From the NCBI GenBank assembly GCA_015039315.1, contig WIDE01000023.1, forward strand, positions 328,361-392,360: DNA of 64,000 nt, read 5' to 3'. Shown here one piece after another: positions 38,201-57,269 of the stretch (the stretch's first letter is position 1; each line of letters begins with the position of its first letter). The DNA is from Clavulina sp. PMI_390. Its lineage: Eukaryota > Basidiomycota > Agaricomycetes > Cantharellales > Hydnaceae. The position numbers and the translations under genes are program-made. The notes under the pieces were generated by a model. That model was not told where the DNA came from. It did not search any database and worked only from the letters and a program-made list of their open reading frames with translations.

Positions 38201-40741
38201 AAAGAAGTACCATTGGAAAAAGTTATATCATCCCCTTTGCCTAACGCTATTGTCTCTGAGGAACAAGTTGCTAGTGCCATTCATGCACTCCATTTTGTTC
38301 TCCGTGTTCCACCGGAATACCTCGATAAAGCCACGCGTGCTGGTGTGGGGCACACAGCTCTCATCTGTGATATATTCCGATGTCGACATGTCGACGCGGC
38401 GGGGAAAGCTAAGGCCATTGAAGACAGTGTTGCATTACGGACGCTTCTATGCAGGCTTGCGGAAGAATTTTCTAACATTGAGGCTCTGGTGCGTCGTTCA
38501 TGGATTTTAGTGATCTCTTTTTGACATCTAACGACTCTTGACACCGCTCTCTCCATTAGATCACGAATGCATCAATCATTACACATCTTTCTACCCCCCT
38601 TGCCCAAATCTCTTCATCTAATCCTAATCCTAAAGAAGCCGTCAGCCCCTCGTCTACGGCCGCATCCGCTCAAGGACTGCAGGCAATCTCCTTGAAGTTG
38701 CTCGAACTCGCCTACTCGTAAGCGATACCTTCCTATTCCACAAGCTAAAACGTATTTCTTACCTTGTGATAAATTGTACCTAGATCGACCGTCGATTCTT
38801 TCAAACAAGACGGCGATGTGACGCTCCTGCGGCATATTCTCGGTCACTCGCACCAGGTTCTATCATCAGGTTTAGTCCTGAAGACTAAGGAAAGGAAATC
38901 GTTCAGTTTTGGGTTCGAAAGTCGTGCAGCCATGGTTTTACTGAGTTCCCTGGCGGGTGCACTCCAGACAAGCAGGTGCGCGGATGGATCCTTTAATTGA
39001 CAACCGTAGCGACGAGGCGCCTTCGCTTTATTGATCCTCCGTCCGTTTATTTATCACGTTATTCGTCTAGTAATTCTGTGGACATCTCTGAGGAATGTCG
39101 TCAACTTTTCCAACTGCTGCAGGGCCAAGTCAATTCTGGGTTAGCAACTTTGAGCAGCAACCCCGACAGCGTGGCTCCGGAAACGTCTATTGCGGTCATC
39201 GTTGCGGCAGAGAAGCTGCTTAGAGTCGAGTCTTGGTTGGGGGAGCCTCCTCTCCATGGTGAGGGAGATATCCAAACTATGTATGCAACCTGCGCGCTGA
39301 CATTTCATCACATCTGTGAAAACAGCTGGCGCTGCGTCGTGGTTGAAGGCCCTCGTTGGCATCTTGCGCACTAATAGCCCAGCAGAGCTACCAACTGCAG
39401 TGTTGGGGCTAGTGCTGGAGTCAGCCAATTCCTTGAAGGCTCAGGGCTCTTCTCTACTGGCACAGGACTTCGAGGAGACACTTGCGATGGTTGTTGTGAC
39501 TATGGAATCCCTGGACGCAACTGGTGAGTCTTGCATTTGGCTCGCAGTTAGTCAATGAAGCGACCATCTGTCTCTTCCGTCTAGCCTGGCCTTCTGCGTA
39601 CCCAGCTCTTGCTCGTTTTTCGCGTTCTACGTCCCTGGAAGCCTATACACTCGCACAATCCTCCATTCATGCCCTCGTGCAGAGGTTGGGCTATACAAAC
39701 AATGGCAATAACGATCATACACAACAGAGCGTGCTGTTGCTGCACATATCGAGCATCTTTTTGAGGAACCCTCCTGAAGGTTTAATCCCAGCCCTCACCA
39801 ACGAATGACGGTTCAACCGCTAACAGCCCATCCTTTTCCTTATGTAGGATCGTTCAAGATTAATCTGGAGTATATTACTCACCTCCTATCAATGATCTCA
39901 AGGCTGAAAGTGACAGAAAATCCGGAAATACTATCGTGCGCTCTGATGGTGGTGCTTGACATTGTAGGGGACAAGGTCAGTACTAAGGTCTAGAGCCCAC
40001 AAACCCCAATGCTCAAACACCAAATTGGTCCAAAAGTCTGCCTCACTACGCCACGCAGACCTAGGCGTTATCTACACCATCTTGGGCCTCGCCGTCTCTG
40101 GATCGCCAAATCACATCTCATCAAAGACAACCGATGTCATCTACGAAACCATCATTTCCATTCTCCTCGCGCTTGCACGCCTCCGGCGAGACCTTGCAGC
40201 GAGCACGCTTCCTCACTTTGCTTTCCTCTCAAAACGGTTATTCGAGATCTTACGCGCCGTGCGCCCAGAATTGGGAGCTCGTCAACGTCGAGCCGTTACC
40301 GATACACTTCCCTTCTGGATCAACCCTTCTGAGCCTTTGGGAGCTGGGAGCGCGAAGCTCCTTGCACGGCTGTTAACTAACCTCCAAGCAAAAACCATCG
40401 TAAGATCCGGGCCTTCTGCATCTGTCCAGAGCCAAGGTCAAGGCAGAGGGCAAGGAGGCGCAGACCCTGGTGCAGTGCGTGCGCAATCGCTTGCCCAGCC
40501 ATTCTCGAAGCACGCGCCGCATGTCGCCACCGCGTACATCAGAGCGCTGATCGACCCGCTCTCGACCATGTCCCAGGCCATCCGCCAGGAACTGGAACCT
40601 GGGCTTTTCGCGTTGTGCGAGATTATGGGCGAGTATGGACGGGATGCAATAATGACCGCGATGCTTGACGACAGCGGCAAAGCGATGATGCGCTTGCTCT
40701 GGGTTCAATATGATAAGCAGAGGTATGTGGGGAAGGGCTAA
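35228..40741 (+). CDS. URB2: Urb2/Npa2-like ribosome biogenesis factor
   Basis: A long multi-exon gene of roughly 1,500 residues. Coding segments in order begin with MLSEALSSSETFIRSLKSSS, KLSNPCWDARYWALLSSVIT, APLLDTDGYLQTSSLFFSDA, FEVVTSLIRLDYSLVAPSLP, VLPTVELVIGALESLWTALT and others. The last exon starts near 40060 (DLGVIYTILGLAVSGSPNHI). The sequence is alpha-helical and Leu/Ser-rich without catalytic motifs. The C-terminus (AYIRALIDPLSTMSQAIRQE, LFALCEIMGEYGRDAIMTAM, DDSGKAMMRLLWVQYDKQ) matches the pattern of the Urb2/Npa2 C-terminal domain. Urb2 acts in the nucleolus in early 27S pre-rRNA processing and 60S assembly (yeast knowledge). A Gln/Gly-rich insert (QGQGRGQGG) lies in the last exon. 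Only some exon joins were checked (35228-35429, 35489-35852 and the segment from 35919), so internal boundaries are approximate. Confidence 0.72.
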
Positions 40742-40970
40742 GAATGTGGGGCAGGGTGGGGAACGACAAGGGACTAGGAGTGGGGAATAAGGTGGAGGAA
40801 AGATGTTCCCTGTACTTTTTGCTTGTACATATTGTCACCGAACCTCGATTCAGCTTTAGCTCTTAAGGCCGAAATTTGTGAATTCCACTCATCTTTGCCA
40901 CGTTTGACCACCTCTGGAGCATCGTAACGGTCAATCGAGCCCATCCCTAATCCCTTTAGCCAAGCCCGGC

Positions 40971-46194
<5,224 letters not shown>

Positions 46195-46291
46195 TTGGCG
46201 TGGTGCATTTCTCATAGCTCTCCGTGTATAGATCTCAGCGTGTACTGGTTTTCGTATTGGAAGAAAAAATGAATGTATATACGCATACCTG

Positions 46292-49200
46292 CTACAAACG
46301 AATGTACTGATGGTGTTCGGAATCTAAGCGAAGTTCCAACGAGATATCTCGGGTACGTTGGTCCATAAGTGGCGCGAATGGCGTCAGCCCAAACCACACT
46401 GCAAAACGGCCCCTCCATTTCCCGTGGTGCTCCATGAAAAGCTCCTCATATCTGTAGAGAGGACGCTCTCGTATGGAGGAATCATCATGGTCTGTACCGC
46501 CTCCTGTATCTTCAGAAGATGCTCGATGGTGCGCGTAAGGTAGCTCAAACCCGGAAGGTAATGTGCCTACAGTGTGGATCATCTAGGACATACAAGTCAG
46601 CATGAACCAACGCATAACCATACTCGAAGGCCCACCTTGGATGGATGGCGCTCATAAACAATCTCATTGAGGTGGAAATATAGTCGATTGACTAGACCCG
46701 AATGAAGTGCTCCTGAGCTCTTGAACCATGATCGACTTTCTGCGGTCAGCAACCCTCGTTGCAGTAGGAAAGCATCCAGGGCTGCGCGAGGGAGTAGTTG
46801 GTAAGCAATGCTGGATGGGTACCATGGATTGAAGTCTGGCTCGTGGAGCGTCAGCGCCTTTACAGTAGCATGGTTCCTGCGCCAGAAATCATCCTTGACG
46901 AGGAAAAGTGTAAGACACAAAACAAGACAGAGGATGAGGAGACTAGTGAACATACCCAGAATAGATACCACCATGCAGTTGCTCCAGAGCGCGTGACGAC
47001 TCGCATTCTCTCGTAAACGGATCCAAGTGCTCCGTCATGCTGACTAGTCCGCATCATTTGCATCACTTTCCCAGCAACATCAGGCTCCAGGCTCTCCGTT
47101 TGTTTCAGCAGTTCATCCGGCGGGCAAGGTCGTTCGAATGCGTACTCTAGGAACGCATATGATAAGGTGGCAGATTTAGTACGAGCCGCCGTGACTAGAA
47201 GTTCCCGGTATCTGTGCAACTCCCCATAAAAGAGCGGCAGGCGTGCACGAATTGTCCTCTCATTCAGCGCAAAGAAAGACGCAAGCTGAGGTGTGAAGAA
47301 ATAATCCGCGGTGATGCCGATGTCGCTTGCCCCCAGAGAAATCTTCTTAGAGTAGACGAGGGAGACTTCGAATCCACTAGCGAAGTCAAAGTAGCCGTTG
47401 AGGACAAGCCGTCCGTGGCGTTTGATGACCACTTTGGCAAATTCGTGATGGCTGCTGGAAAGCGCACTATAGCGCTTACCAAAGGGGACAAAAGAGCTCT
47501 GCGGTTTGGCATCCTGAATCGGATAGGGTTAGTCAACCAAGGCAACGAAAAATGGTTGGATATGAATATATATACCTCTGTATGGGTGTAGGGCCAGTAA
47601 ACGATTTGTCCTTCCAAGGCCCTGAGAGAACGACGGATATGGCGCGTAAATAGAACATGTTTCCTGTGGTTCTGGGCTAGCAGTTCACGGAAATTCTCAA
47701 GGGAGTTCAAAGTGATCGCTTTCCCGTCATCAAAGCGAAGTACCTATGGAGGTCGAGCAGCGATCAGGCAAATTCACGGGATGAAGCCTCAACACAACGG
47801 CGTACCACAGTCGGCGGGAATGGGATACACCAAAGGTTCCCCCATCGGGAAGAGATGGGCCGCTCCTGTTCTACTCCTTCCCAATAGGCATCAGGCCCTA
47901 CTAGCTCTTCACAAATACGAGCAAAGGTTGCCTCAATGGCAGGTAATTCAGGCCCTGAACATGCTTTGCGGTAGGCTTCTCCGCCAACCTCGCGCAAAAT
48001 CTATGTGGCGAGAGAAGCGTCAAGGCTAGTTGATGACTGTTCCAGTCAACTATACGACCGCACCTTGATGTTCTCTACATGCCGTTCACCTGCCGAACCT
48101 TGGAAATGAAGGAGGTACGGAGGCCAATCCCCCGAGGTCGTCCAACCTTCAACGAAGTTTATCGCTTGCTTTGGAGGGATCTTGGTGCCTGGACTGGTAA
48201 GAAAAAGGGTGGAGATTGTTTCTTGCCAGATTCGGCGCCGGATATGAGGGGAATCTGCAGTAATATCAAGCCTGTACAAGAGGTGCGGGGGATTAGCAGG
48301 GAGTGTGAATGTGAGGCGTGCTGGTACAAGCTTACAGCGGTGAGAATATGTCGATGCCTAGGAAGAACGCCATCAGCTTCATTCAATGCCCGCATTGCGG
48401 TGTGGGATGGCTGCTTACTGAAGTCGACTCGGTTTGCAATTCCTGTGTAGACTAGGATTAGATTCGCCAACGAACGAATGGAAATGAATACGCACGTTTA
48501 ACGACCCTCTGCATCCACGACCAGTGAACGACGGTGAAGTCTGAATGCAATGAGTGAGTTCAAGGTTCTTTTCACAAGATGAGCAGAACCAACGTACAAA
48601 CGTTGAGACCATACATGAAGAAGTACGCTCTAAAAATACACAAACCATCAGAGAGGGATCGAGAGAGGAGAGAAGACCACGTACACGTAGAGCACCGGAC
48701 CTTCTAGTATAGTTTTCGTCTCCCCACCAATAAGGTTCCCGATTCCCAGTATCGAAGTGGTGACGTACCCAACGCGGCTATTCCACTCGCTCGCGTTGCT
48801 TACAGGATCAATGAATGGGGTAACTAACGTCTGCAGAATCAAGAAACAGATTGTGGCTGCGATGAGCACAATCTGTCGTATAAGGAGGACGGTGCTTGAT
48901 GGCAGAGAGTAGAGGACGCAATTCGAAGGGTCGAACACTGCAATGATGAGGAGTGCAGAGAGCTTGGCTATAAGGTATATAGATTTGCTGAAGAAAATGC
49001 GGGGTTATTATGACGTGGGCACTAAGAAAACTGGTAAACGTACTATGTGCCCCACTGCCTCCTATAATCGCTGTAGAGATATGAGAATGGTTGACGGTCC
49101 CGAGCCAGTCTTCTTTGATATTCATGCTCCATCTCGACCTCGCTCCGAAGCTTTCCTAGTTCTGTGTATCGATCAACAGAAGGCAAGCATGCCGTTATCG

Positions 49201-50996
49201 CCAGGCGAAGGCGTAGAGGGAAGTATATTGTAATCTATGGTGAGGTATTAGATTGAGCTTGATCATCACTGCGCGTGAGATAAGACTTACTGAAAGGACA
49301 ACGACGACGCAAAGCATTACTACTAGGGGGGCCAAATTTGCTTGGTTTGGGGCGGATGCAGTGGTATAACATACGCTGGAGGAAGCTGCGATGCCGGTAG
49401 AGTTATTAACTGGCCAAAAATCCGATGACCACATCTACTTGATAGATTGTGAGTGAACCATATTGTCAATCAATCATAAAGAGAGATTTGGACACTCACC
49501 AAACCATGCACAGCAATGATGCTAATAGGAAGATACACCAAGCAGAGGGTGAAACTGACCCACACCAACCCCCAACCGGTTCCGGTAGCTGGTGTGCGAT
49601 ATAGGCCCTCAGTATTAGCTTCATCATAGATGATAGATCGGGTATAACGATGAAAAATGCACAGCAAACAAATAGCACAGAGGGCAAATAAGGAGAAGAA
49701 GAGCAATTTTTGTTCAATGAGAGTGAAAAAGTTCAATGCAAGAATGTTTGGGCTAGAAGAGCAAGCGATGAGTGAAACTAGCGTTGTAGCTAATACTACA
49801 ATAACGCACATGGTCCCCAGTAAAAGCTTCCGCCACGCATCGCTGATGTTCTTACCACCGTGAGGCACTGTTCAGGAAGAAAATTTCAGTGACGTCGACG
49901 CCCCTGCGTTTCAGGTAACTCACCAATTGTGCTCAAGATGAGTGCAAACACTTGGACAAAGTCCAGGATGCCCGAAAGACTATAAAGGGAACCAATAATG
50001 GTGGATCCCTGCAGATTCGTCAGCTTATGCAAAGCTCAGGAAGCGGGAAAATGGATGTACCCCAACACCAAGTGACCACCCAACCAACTAAATATCGCCG
50101 ACGTCATAACCAATCAACTCCATACCAAATAAAGTTCATAATATCCAGGTTGGACTTACTGTGTTGAAAATGCTGTTTCGATTTCGCCAAGGGGGTGCAA
50201 TTTTTGCATTATAGAAGAGGTCTGCTAATGAACGTCCAGAGCGAAGCTCCTGCAGTGGGATGAACGTCCGCGGAGATGGTGGTACGTTTTTAGCTTTCTT
50301 CGAGGGTTTTTCCGATGGATCATGAGGAGCTTCTTGTATTGGCTTGAATTTGGGAGCGGGTATCTTGGACAGGTAATTGTCGAGGAGGGGTAGGGCGAGG
50401 ATCGGCGCGCCCCGCGCAAAAACAGTTTTGCTCGGGATTGGGTGGTAGTCTTCGAGGGGTGGCAGGGGTGTCTCCGAGATATAATCCGTAGTAATGATTG
50501 GTTGTGGAGGATCAAGAACGACTGGAGATCGAGGAACACGAGGTATAGAGCTTGCGCTTTTGGGAGATTTCAGAGAGGGAATCGGAGAAGATACAGCAAC
50601 TTTGGTTGATTGTGAGGATGTGGAAGTAGTAGAAAGGCCGCCAGAGGATAATTTAGACGATAAAGATAGGGAAACCAAGTTGTTAGGAAGAGGAGATCGT
50701 GGCAATGTCGTGATAGGGTCATGAGAAGGAGACTGAGATTTTTCGTGAGAGGTCGTTTCATTTGAAGAGGGAATATTAGAAGCAGTAGGCGTAGGCTCGT
50801 TAGTAGGTAAAGGGCTGGAATAGACCGGAGGGGCGCGATTATGAGGAGCTGCGCGAAGGAGAGGGTGAATTAGGGGGGCCGGGGTAGGTTGCAGCGTTGG
50901 GGGTTCAGAGAGGCGTCGCGATGGTCTTTGAGGGGGTTCATCCTGGAGACTATTTCGTCTCTCGATGTCGCGCACCATCTCGCGCACTCGAGGCAT
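46292..50996 (-). CDS. Uncharacterised multi-pass membrane protein
   Basis: Exon 1 (50996-50160) encodes about 279 residues of Pro/Ser-rich, probably cytosolic sequence (MPRVREMVRDIERRNSLQDE and following). It joins to 50008-49924 (GSTIIGSLYSLSGILDFVQV and the rest of a helix) and then to 49867 onward (GGKNISDAWRKLLLGTMCVI). That exon has further helices such as LLFFSLFALCAICLLCIF and WGLVWVSFTLCLVYLPISII. A lumenal loop carries NNST and a Cys. More helices follow (NLAPLVVMLCVVVVLSV; TVLLIRQIVLIAATICFLIL). Hydrophilic exons at 47.7-46.6 kb (HIRRSLRALEGQIVYWP; LGASDIGITADYFFTPQ) contain one more hydrophobic stretch near 46.9 kb. The last exon (46582-46292) ends DSEHHQYIRL. At least seven helices and about 1,000 residues. 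I do not recognise the family. Several inner exon ends are approximate. Confidence 0.65.
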
Positions 50997-51153
50997 GTTG
51001 CCCCAAGCCCCTCAAGAGTGACAGGGAGGAGCGTACTGTCACCCGTGACACACCCCGAAGTCAACAAACAAACCACAACTCATTTGCAAAGGTGAAAACG
51101 TCAGTGGCACTCGTTTTTACCAGTTGGCTCACCAGCAGTTTCTTGTTCACTAG
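50997..51153. promoter_or_regulatory. Short divergent promoter
   Basis: Only 157 bp separate the start codons of the multi-pass protein and the small membrane protein, so both promoters and leaders must overlap. No TATA box or E-box is visible. A direct repeat of a TGTCACC/GTGACA-like core occurs around 51038-51050. Confidence 0.4.
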
Positions 51154-51372
51154 ATGGTACGAAGGAACGCTCAAGCTGGTGCCCCTGCTGTAGTTGGTCG
51201 CTCTGTAGGTGGCAATCCTGATGACGAGAGCGCATTCCAGCGCTTCAAGCGTTCTGAGTGGGACAACCCTGAAAAGAGGGCAGGGAACGTTAACATTGTC
51301 CTAAGCTTGGGGCTGTTCTTCGGCTCTATTGCTGCCATCCGGCTGTTCGGTGATGCCATTGCTCCTGCATAA
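51154..51372 (+). CDS. Small single-helix membrane protein, possibly Tom6
   Basis: An intronless frame of 72 residues starts MVRRNAQAGAPAVVGRSVGG, continues AFQRFKRSEWDNPEKRAGNV and ends IVLSLGLFFGSIAAIRLFGD with AIAPA. It has a hydrophilic N-terminal half and one C-terminal membrane helix, with the tail inserted. The pattern F-Q-x-F-K-x-S, then N, a helix, and a final D-x-x-AP recalls the small mitochondrial outer-membrane translocase subunit Tom6. Such short proteins diverge fast, so this is a suggestion only. The gene is tightly divergent from the multi-pass membrane protein gene. The coding frame is well supported by codon use and position. Confidence 0.6.
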   Translation: MVRRNAQAGAPAVVGRSVGGNPDDESAFQRFKRSEWDNPEKRAGNVNIVLSLGLFFGSIAAIRLFGDAIAPA

Positions 51373-52223
51373 TTTTTGTGAGTCTCATTCGTTGGCGGCT
51401 TGCTGGCTTCCTTTTGGGACTTTGCTCTAACCACTTCGTTCTTCTAGGTCCCGAACACTCTATTTCTGTCTTCATATCCGACATTGCATCTATTTATCCA
51501 CTACTTGATATCATAATCACCTCATGTTCACCTTGTGCTGAACTTCAGCCAGCTAGAAAACCTGTCTGACTCTATGGCATTAATGCAATCCCCCTTTTCT
51601 CGCTCTCAACATCGTGTCTTGACCCAGTGACCTTCCCTTGCGTTAGTTGCCTGAAACAAACCTCCGTCTCCCCTAGTTGTTGCTGCTGTGTAAGACGTTC
51701 TTAGTCTCAAGGTCGTCGACACCATGAGAACATACAGTGCTCGAATGCTACGCGTTTAAAGGTCATTCCAAGGGGAGAATGCAGACTTTATGCCAACAAG
51801 ATTTGCTTGACCAGTTGAGACATGATAATTGATTTTTTTTGGTTGCGCCTAGCTATTCCCTGTGTAACTTGCAAAAAGCCTTTACTTGCCCGCTGACGTC
51901 GATGTTGATTTCTAATGAATGATTGTTTGCTAGAGGAGTTCCTGTATGTATAATGTAATAGTTTAACTGTCAAGGCGACTTTCGACGGAATCCCTTCGCA
52001 GGGCAGCACATTAGTTCGGGTTGTTGCACTGGTGCTTCATCGGCCGACCCCCAATCCCCGTCAATACCATAGATTTGGACTAAGCTACATTCTATTATTG
52101 AAACCTTGGTAATTTTACTTAGGTGGACCAGTCTTTTCGTGAGGAAAGCTGGAAGCGCGCAGGTCCCGGAATATCTATACCCCGCATCCCCAGAGTCCCA
52201 GACAATTCAAATAGAGAACGACC
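51373..52223. other. Intergenic region, about 850 bp
   Basis: This follows the small membrane protein gene and precedes the thiolase gene on the same strand. Part is 3' untranslated region and part promoter. An A-T tract lies at 51825-51845. No gene is supported. Confidence 0.45.
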
Positions 52224-53997
52224 ATGGCTGAAACTCCAACCGTCGCCGCCAACGACCTCCAAACCAAAAACGATACCATGCTGCGTACCTCGGGAGCCCT
52301 CCCCACGATGTTGAAGCGCTCGTTTGCAACTTCAGCTTCACGGCGAAGCAAGGCTGTCGACTCGCTGCTGGCCCGCAGCCCCGATGATGTGGTGATCACG
52401 CTCGCTGTGCGCACTGCGATGACTCGAGCGAAGAAGGGCGCTCTGAAAGACACCTCGAGCGATTCTTTGTTGTATTCGATGCTTAAAGCCGTTCAGGAAC
52501 GGTCGGGTGTCAACCCTGCTCAAGTGGAAGATATCACTGTTGGTGGGTGGCGTTTGCCTTGCTCTCTTGTGGATCCACTAAATATTTTTGGCTCCGAACA
52601 CTGCTAGGTGTTTGTCATGCTCCTTCACCTGTCTACGAAGCACGAGCAGCGTCCCTTGCGGCTGGCTTCCCTGAGCACGTACCGGTACAGGCTATCAACC
52701 GGCTATGCTCATCCGGACTTATGGCTGTCCGATCGGTGTCAGACTCGATCTCCCGAGGCGACATTGATATCGGGCTTGCGGTTGGGTATGAGACCATGTC
52801 CCAAAAGTAAGCTCAACTTGAATTATTGACTGGGGCGAACTAGCAGCACTGATGTCATTTATGCCGGTTAGCCCTCGCCCAACTCCAAAATTCGCTAATG
52901 AAGGCTAGCATAAACTCCCTTATCTAATTCTCTTCACTCCCATCTAATTAATACCCTTCCATCGCCCACGTATATGTAGATATCAAGGCTAACCAGACAT
53001 CCCGCGACTGTGCTGAGCCTATGGGATGGACCTCAGAGAACGTCGCTGCAGACTTCAACATCTCTCGTGAGGCCCAAGACCAGTATGCGCTTCTGTCACA
53101 TACCCGAGCTGCAGAGGCCCACGTCTCGAATCGCTTTGCGGACGAAATCGTACCAATCACGACCCATATCCTTGTCCCTGCGGACCCCGCGAACCCCAAG
53201 GACATGACAAACGCAACATCTCAGCAGGTCGTCGCTGACAAGGACGACATCCGCCCCGGCACAACCTTTGAAGGGCTCTCGAAGCTGAAGCCTGCGTTCC
53301 CTGATTGGGGGAAGAGCAGGAGTACTGGTGGCAATTCTAGCCCGCTCACGGATGGCGCGGCTGCCGTCATGCTGATGTCGAGGAGAAAGGCGGAGGAGCT
53401 GGGATTGGAGATTCTTGGGAGGCACGTTTCCACTGTGGTCACGGCCGTCCCACCAAAATACATGGGTATCGGCCCTGCTGTCGCGATCCCGTGAGCTACA
53501 TCGATTTCTTTCTTCATCCCTTCTGGCTTACCGCGGGCTGGCTTGGCTATACTAGAAAACTCTTGGAGAAGAACAAGCTCGCTATGGACGATGTCGATCT
53601 GTTTGAGATCAACGAAGCTTTCGCGTCAATGATGGTCTATTGTGTGGACAAGCTCAACGTTCCCCTCGAGAAGTTGAACGTTAACGGAGGTGCCATGTGA
53701 GTCCACCTTACGACATCCCTTCCGTCCACCTCATTCCCTTCTGACTGTTACTTGACTTTTAGCGCTCTCGGTCACCCACTTGGTTGTACTGGGGCACGGC
53801 AAATCGCCACAGGCTTGTCTGAGCTGAAGAAACGCGACGCAAATGTGCTCGTCACTAGCATGTGTATGTGTTTGTCGCATAGATCTTTCTATCCAGACAC
53901 CTGACTGACAAAGATATACATAGGCATTGGCTCGGGCATGGGCGCTGCAGCTCTGTTTGTGAGGGAGAGTGCAGCTATAGCGGCGTCGAAAATGTAA
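52224..53997 (+). CDS. POT1: 3-ketoacyl-CoA thiolase (acetyl-CoA acyltransferase)
   Basis: Seven exons join in frame: 52224-52542, 52608-52806, 52872-52903, 52980-53490, 53556-53696, 53763-53863 and 53924-53997, giving 458 residues. The nucleophilic Cys lies in AINRLCSSGLMAVRS. The catalytic His is in FEINEAFASMM. The second active-site His and Cys are in ALGHPLGCTGAR. GMGAAALF closes the fold. The enzyme cleaves 3-ketoacyl-CoA with CoA to release acetyl-CoA, the last step of beta-oxidation. The first 42 residues contain MLKRSFATSASRRSK, which resembles a mitochondrial presequence. The C-terminus is SKM, a variant of the peroxisomal PTS1 signal. The PTS2 nonapeptide usual in yeast Pot1 is not seen. 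The third intron (52904-52979) starts with GC rather than GT. Confidence 0.93.
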
Positions 53998-54060
53998 ATA
54001 AAGCACATTGCAATGTAGTTTTTGCATCGCAAATCTCCATCTAGAGTAGTTAGTGAAGAG

Positions 54061-54100
54061 CTACTACTGCTACTACTGCTACTACTGCTACTACTGCTTG
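54061..54100 (+). repeat. CTACTACTG microsatellite
   Basis: About four and a half copies of the 9-base unit ctactactg run without interruption in the intergenic stretch after the thiolase gene. It is a simple sequence repeat and should vary in length between strains. Confidence 0.85.
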
Positions 54101-54366
54101 TTATGTGACTGCTGCTAGCTGCAGCACGAAGTGAGCTCTCTTGGAGCTGGGTATATTTGAGGCTTCACGCCCCTCTTGAGCGCGTCATGAACCAATAGTG
54201 AGCGACAATCCTCAACAGCGCCGAGCTTGACGGGGCCAATGCCGACCGGGATGTTTGAGGCTCTCGAAGAGCTCGCAGTTTCTTGATAATAAATTTGATG
54301 ATGTTTTCGCTTGAGCTGGACCTAGGACGGCAAGCGAACATACCTGGAATTTATTCCTGTAGGGTA

Positions 54367-56036
<1,670 letters not shown>

Positions 56037-56267
56037 GGAGTTGAGGAGGGAAGAGCATGTGCTTAGCGTTATTTGGTCTGCCTAAACAGCCTCGGGAAAG
56101 ATTTGCCCACGACCACTTTCGGTTCATCCTTATACGAAAAAACCGGCTTTACAAAGGATACATATCCATCTAGCAAGTAGTCAATATCATAACCTTTCCA
56201 GAAACGAAACATTGAAGAGTCACGTGATCCATCAAGGAACTAAAAACACAGCCACCTCACTCTCAAA
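56037..56267. promoter_or_regulatory. Divergent promoter, WDR5 / eIF3k genes
   Basis: This 231-bp interval separates the two starts. It contains TCACGTGA at 56220-56227, an E-box palindrome identical in all eight bases to the one in the kinase/SNF5 promoter. It sits 41 bp before the eIF3k start codon. Confidence 0.55.
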
Positions 56268-57269
56268 ATGTCGACAGAAGACTGGACTCGACCCTCTACA
56301 CGACCTGACGTTATAGATCAGCTCGTGGACGGCGTCGATCGCTATAACCCTGAGAATGTTAACTTACTCGAGGACTATCTCTATCGCCAAATCCGCGAGC
56401 AGGAGTATGACTGCCTCGCAAATCTTGCCATCCTCAAATTGTGGGTGCATCTCAAAGTAACTTGGTTATTGGACCCCATCTGAGCCTAGAAATATTCTAC
56501 CTAGATACCAATTCAACCCCGATCTCTACAATCCTGATGTTGTGATCAATATTCTCATCAAAGCCCTGATTGCTGCCCCTGCCCCCGACTACAGCCTTTG
56601 CATAGCGCTCTTAGGCGAGCGACAGGTGAGTTTTATCGCTACTCCGTTACCGCCCTGATTTCTCAATGTACCCCGTGCACCCTTATCTTTCATTCCCTTG
56701 ATTCTATATAGCCTGAGGCTCCATTGCCTGATGGCGAGGAGGACCCGGTTCCAGAAATCCTCCAACAACTCAACTCCCTCGATCTTCTCCTCCGATCATG
56801 TCAATTCCCCAAGTTTTGGTCTCTTTACTTCTCTTCCGAATACGAAACCCTACGCCAAGACTACACAGTAGAGGTTGCAGGTTTCGAGGACTCCATTCGC
56901 GATGTCGTGGTTCATGCTGTGAAAGCAACGTTTACGAGCATCGGGAGACCACGGTTGGAGAGCTACCTAAATCTCAAAGGTGAGTATCCTGAGGAGTTCT
57001 ATGAGCGACAAGATTCTCAACCTCGGGGTATCTCAACTTCAGGTGCTGATCTCCAATCGTACCTGGAGGACCATCTTGGGTGGTCAACAAGTGATTCTGG
57101 GACCATCTCTATTCCTCCCAACCCCGACAACCAGATCAAGGCGACAGTTACTCGTGAAAGCATTGCCTTACCCCGTACGTCGCCAAAGATGCGCATTTCG
57201 ACACCTCTGCTGACCTATTCTGCTCGAGTAGAACTACAAAAGCTTATTTCACACGCCGCAAAGGCGTAG
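56268..57269 (+). CDS. Translation initiation factor eIF3 subunit K
   Basis: Five exons join in frame: 56268-56440, 56505-56625, 56712-56979, 57043-57174 and 57229-57269, giving 244 residues, the usual length. The N-terminal HEAT-like part reads RPDVIDQLVDGVDRYNPENV, LLEDYLYRQIREQEYDCLAN and LAILKLYQFNPDLYNPDVVI, matching eIF3k closely. The C-terminal winged-helix (PCI-like) region covers VVVHAVKATFTSIGRPRLES and YLNLKGADLQSYLEDHLGW, ending KLISHAAKA. eIF3k is a non-core subunit of the eIF3 complex that binds the 40S ribosome, together with eIF3l. The fourth exon restores the continuous family sequence LNLKGADLQSYL across the intron, which supports the model. Confidence 0.93.
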
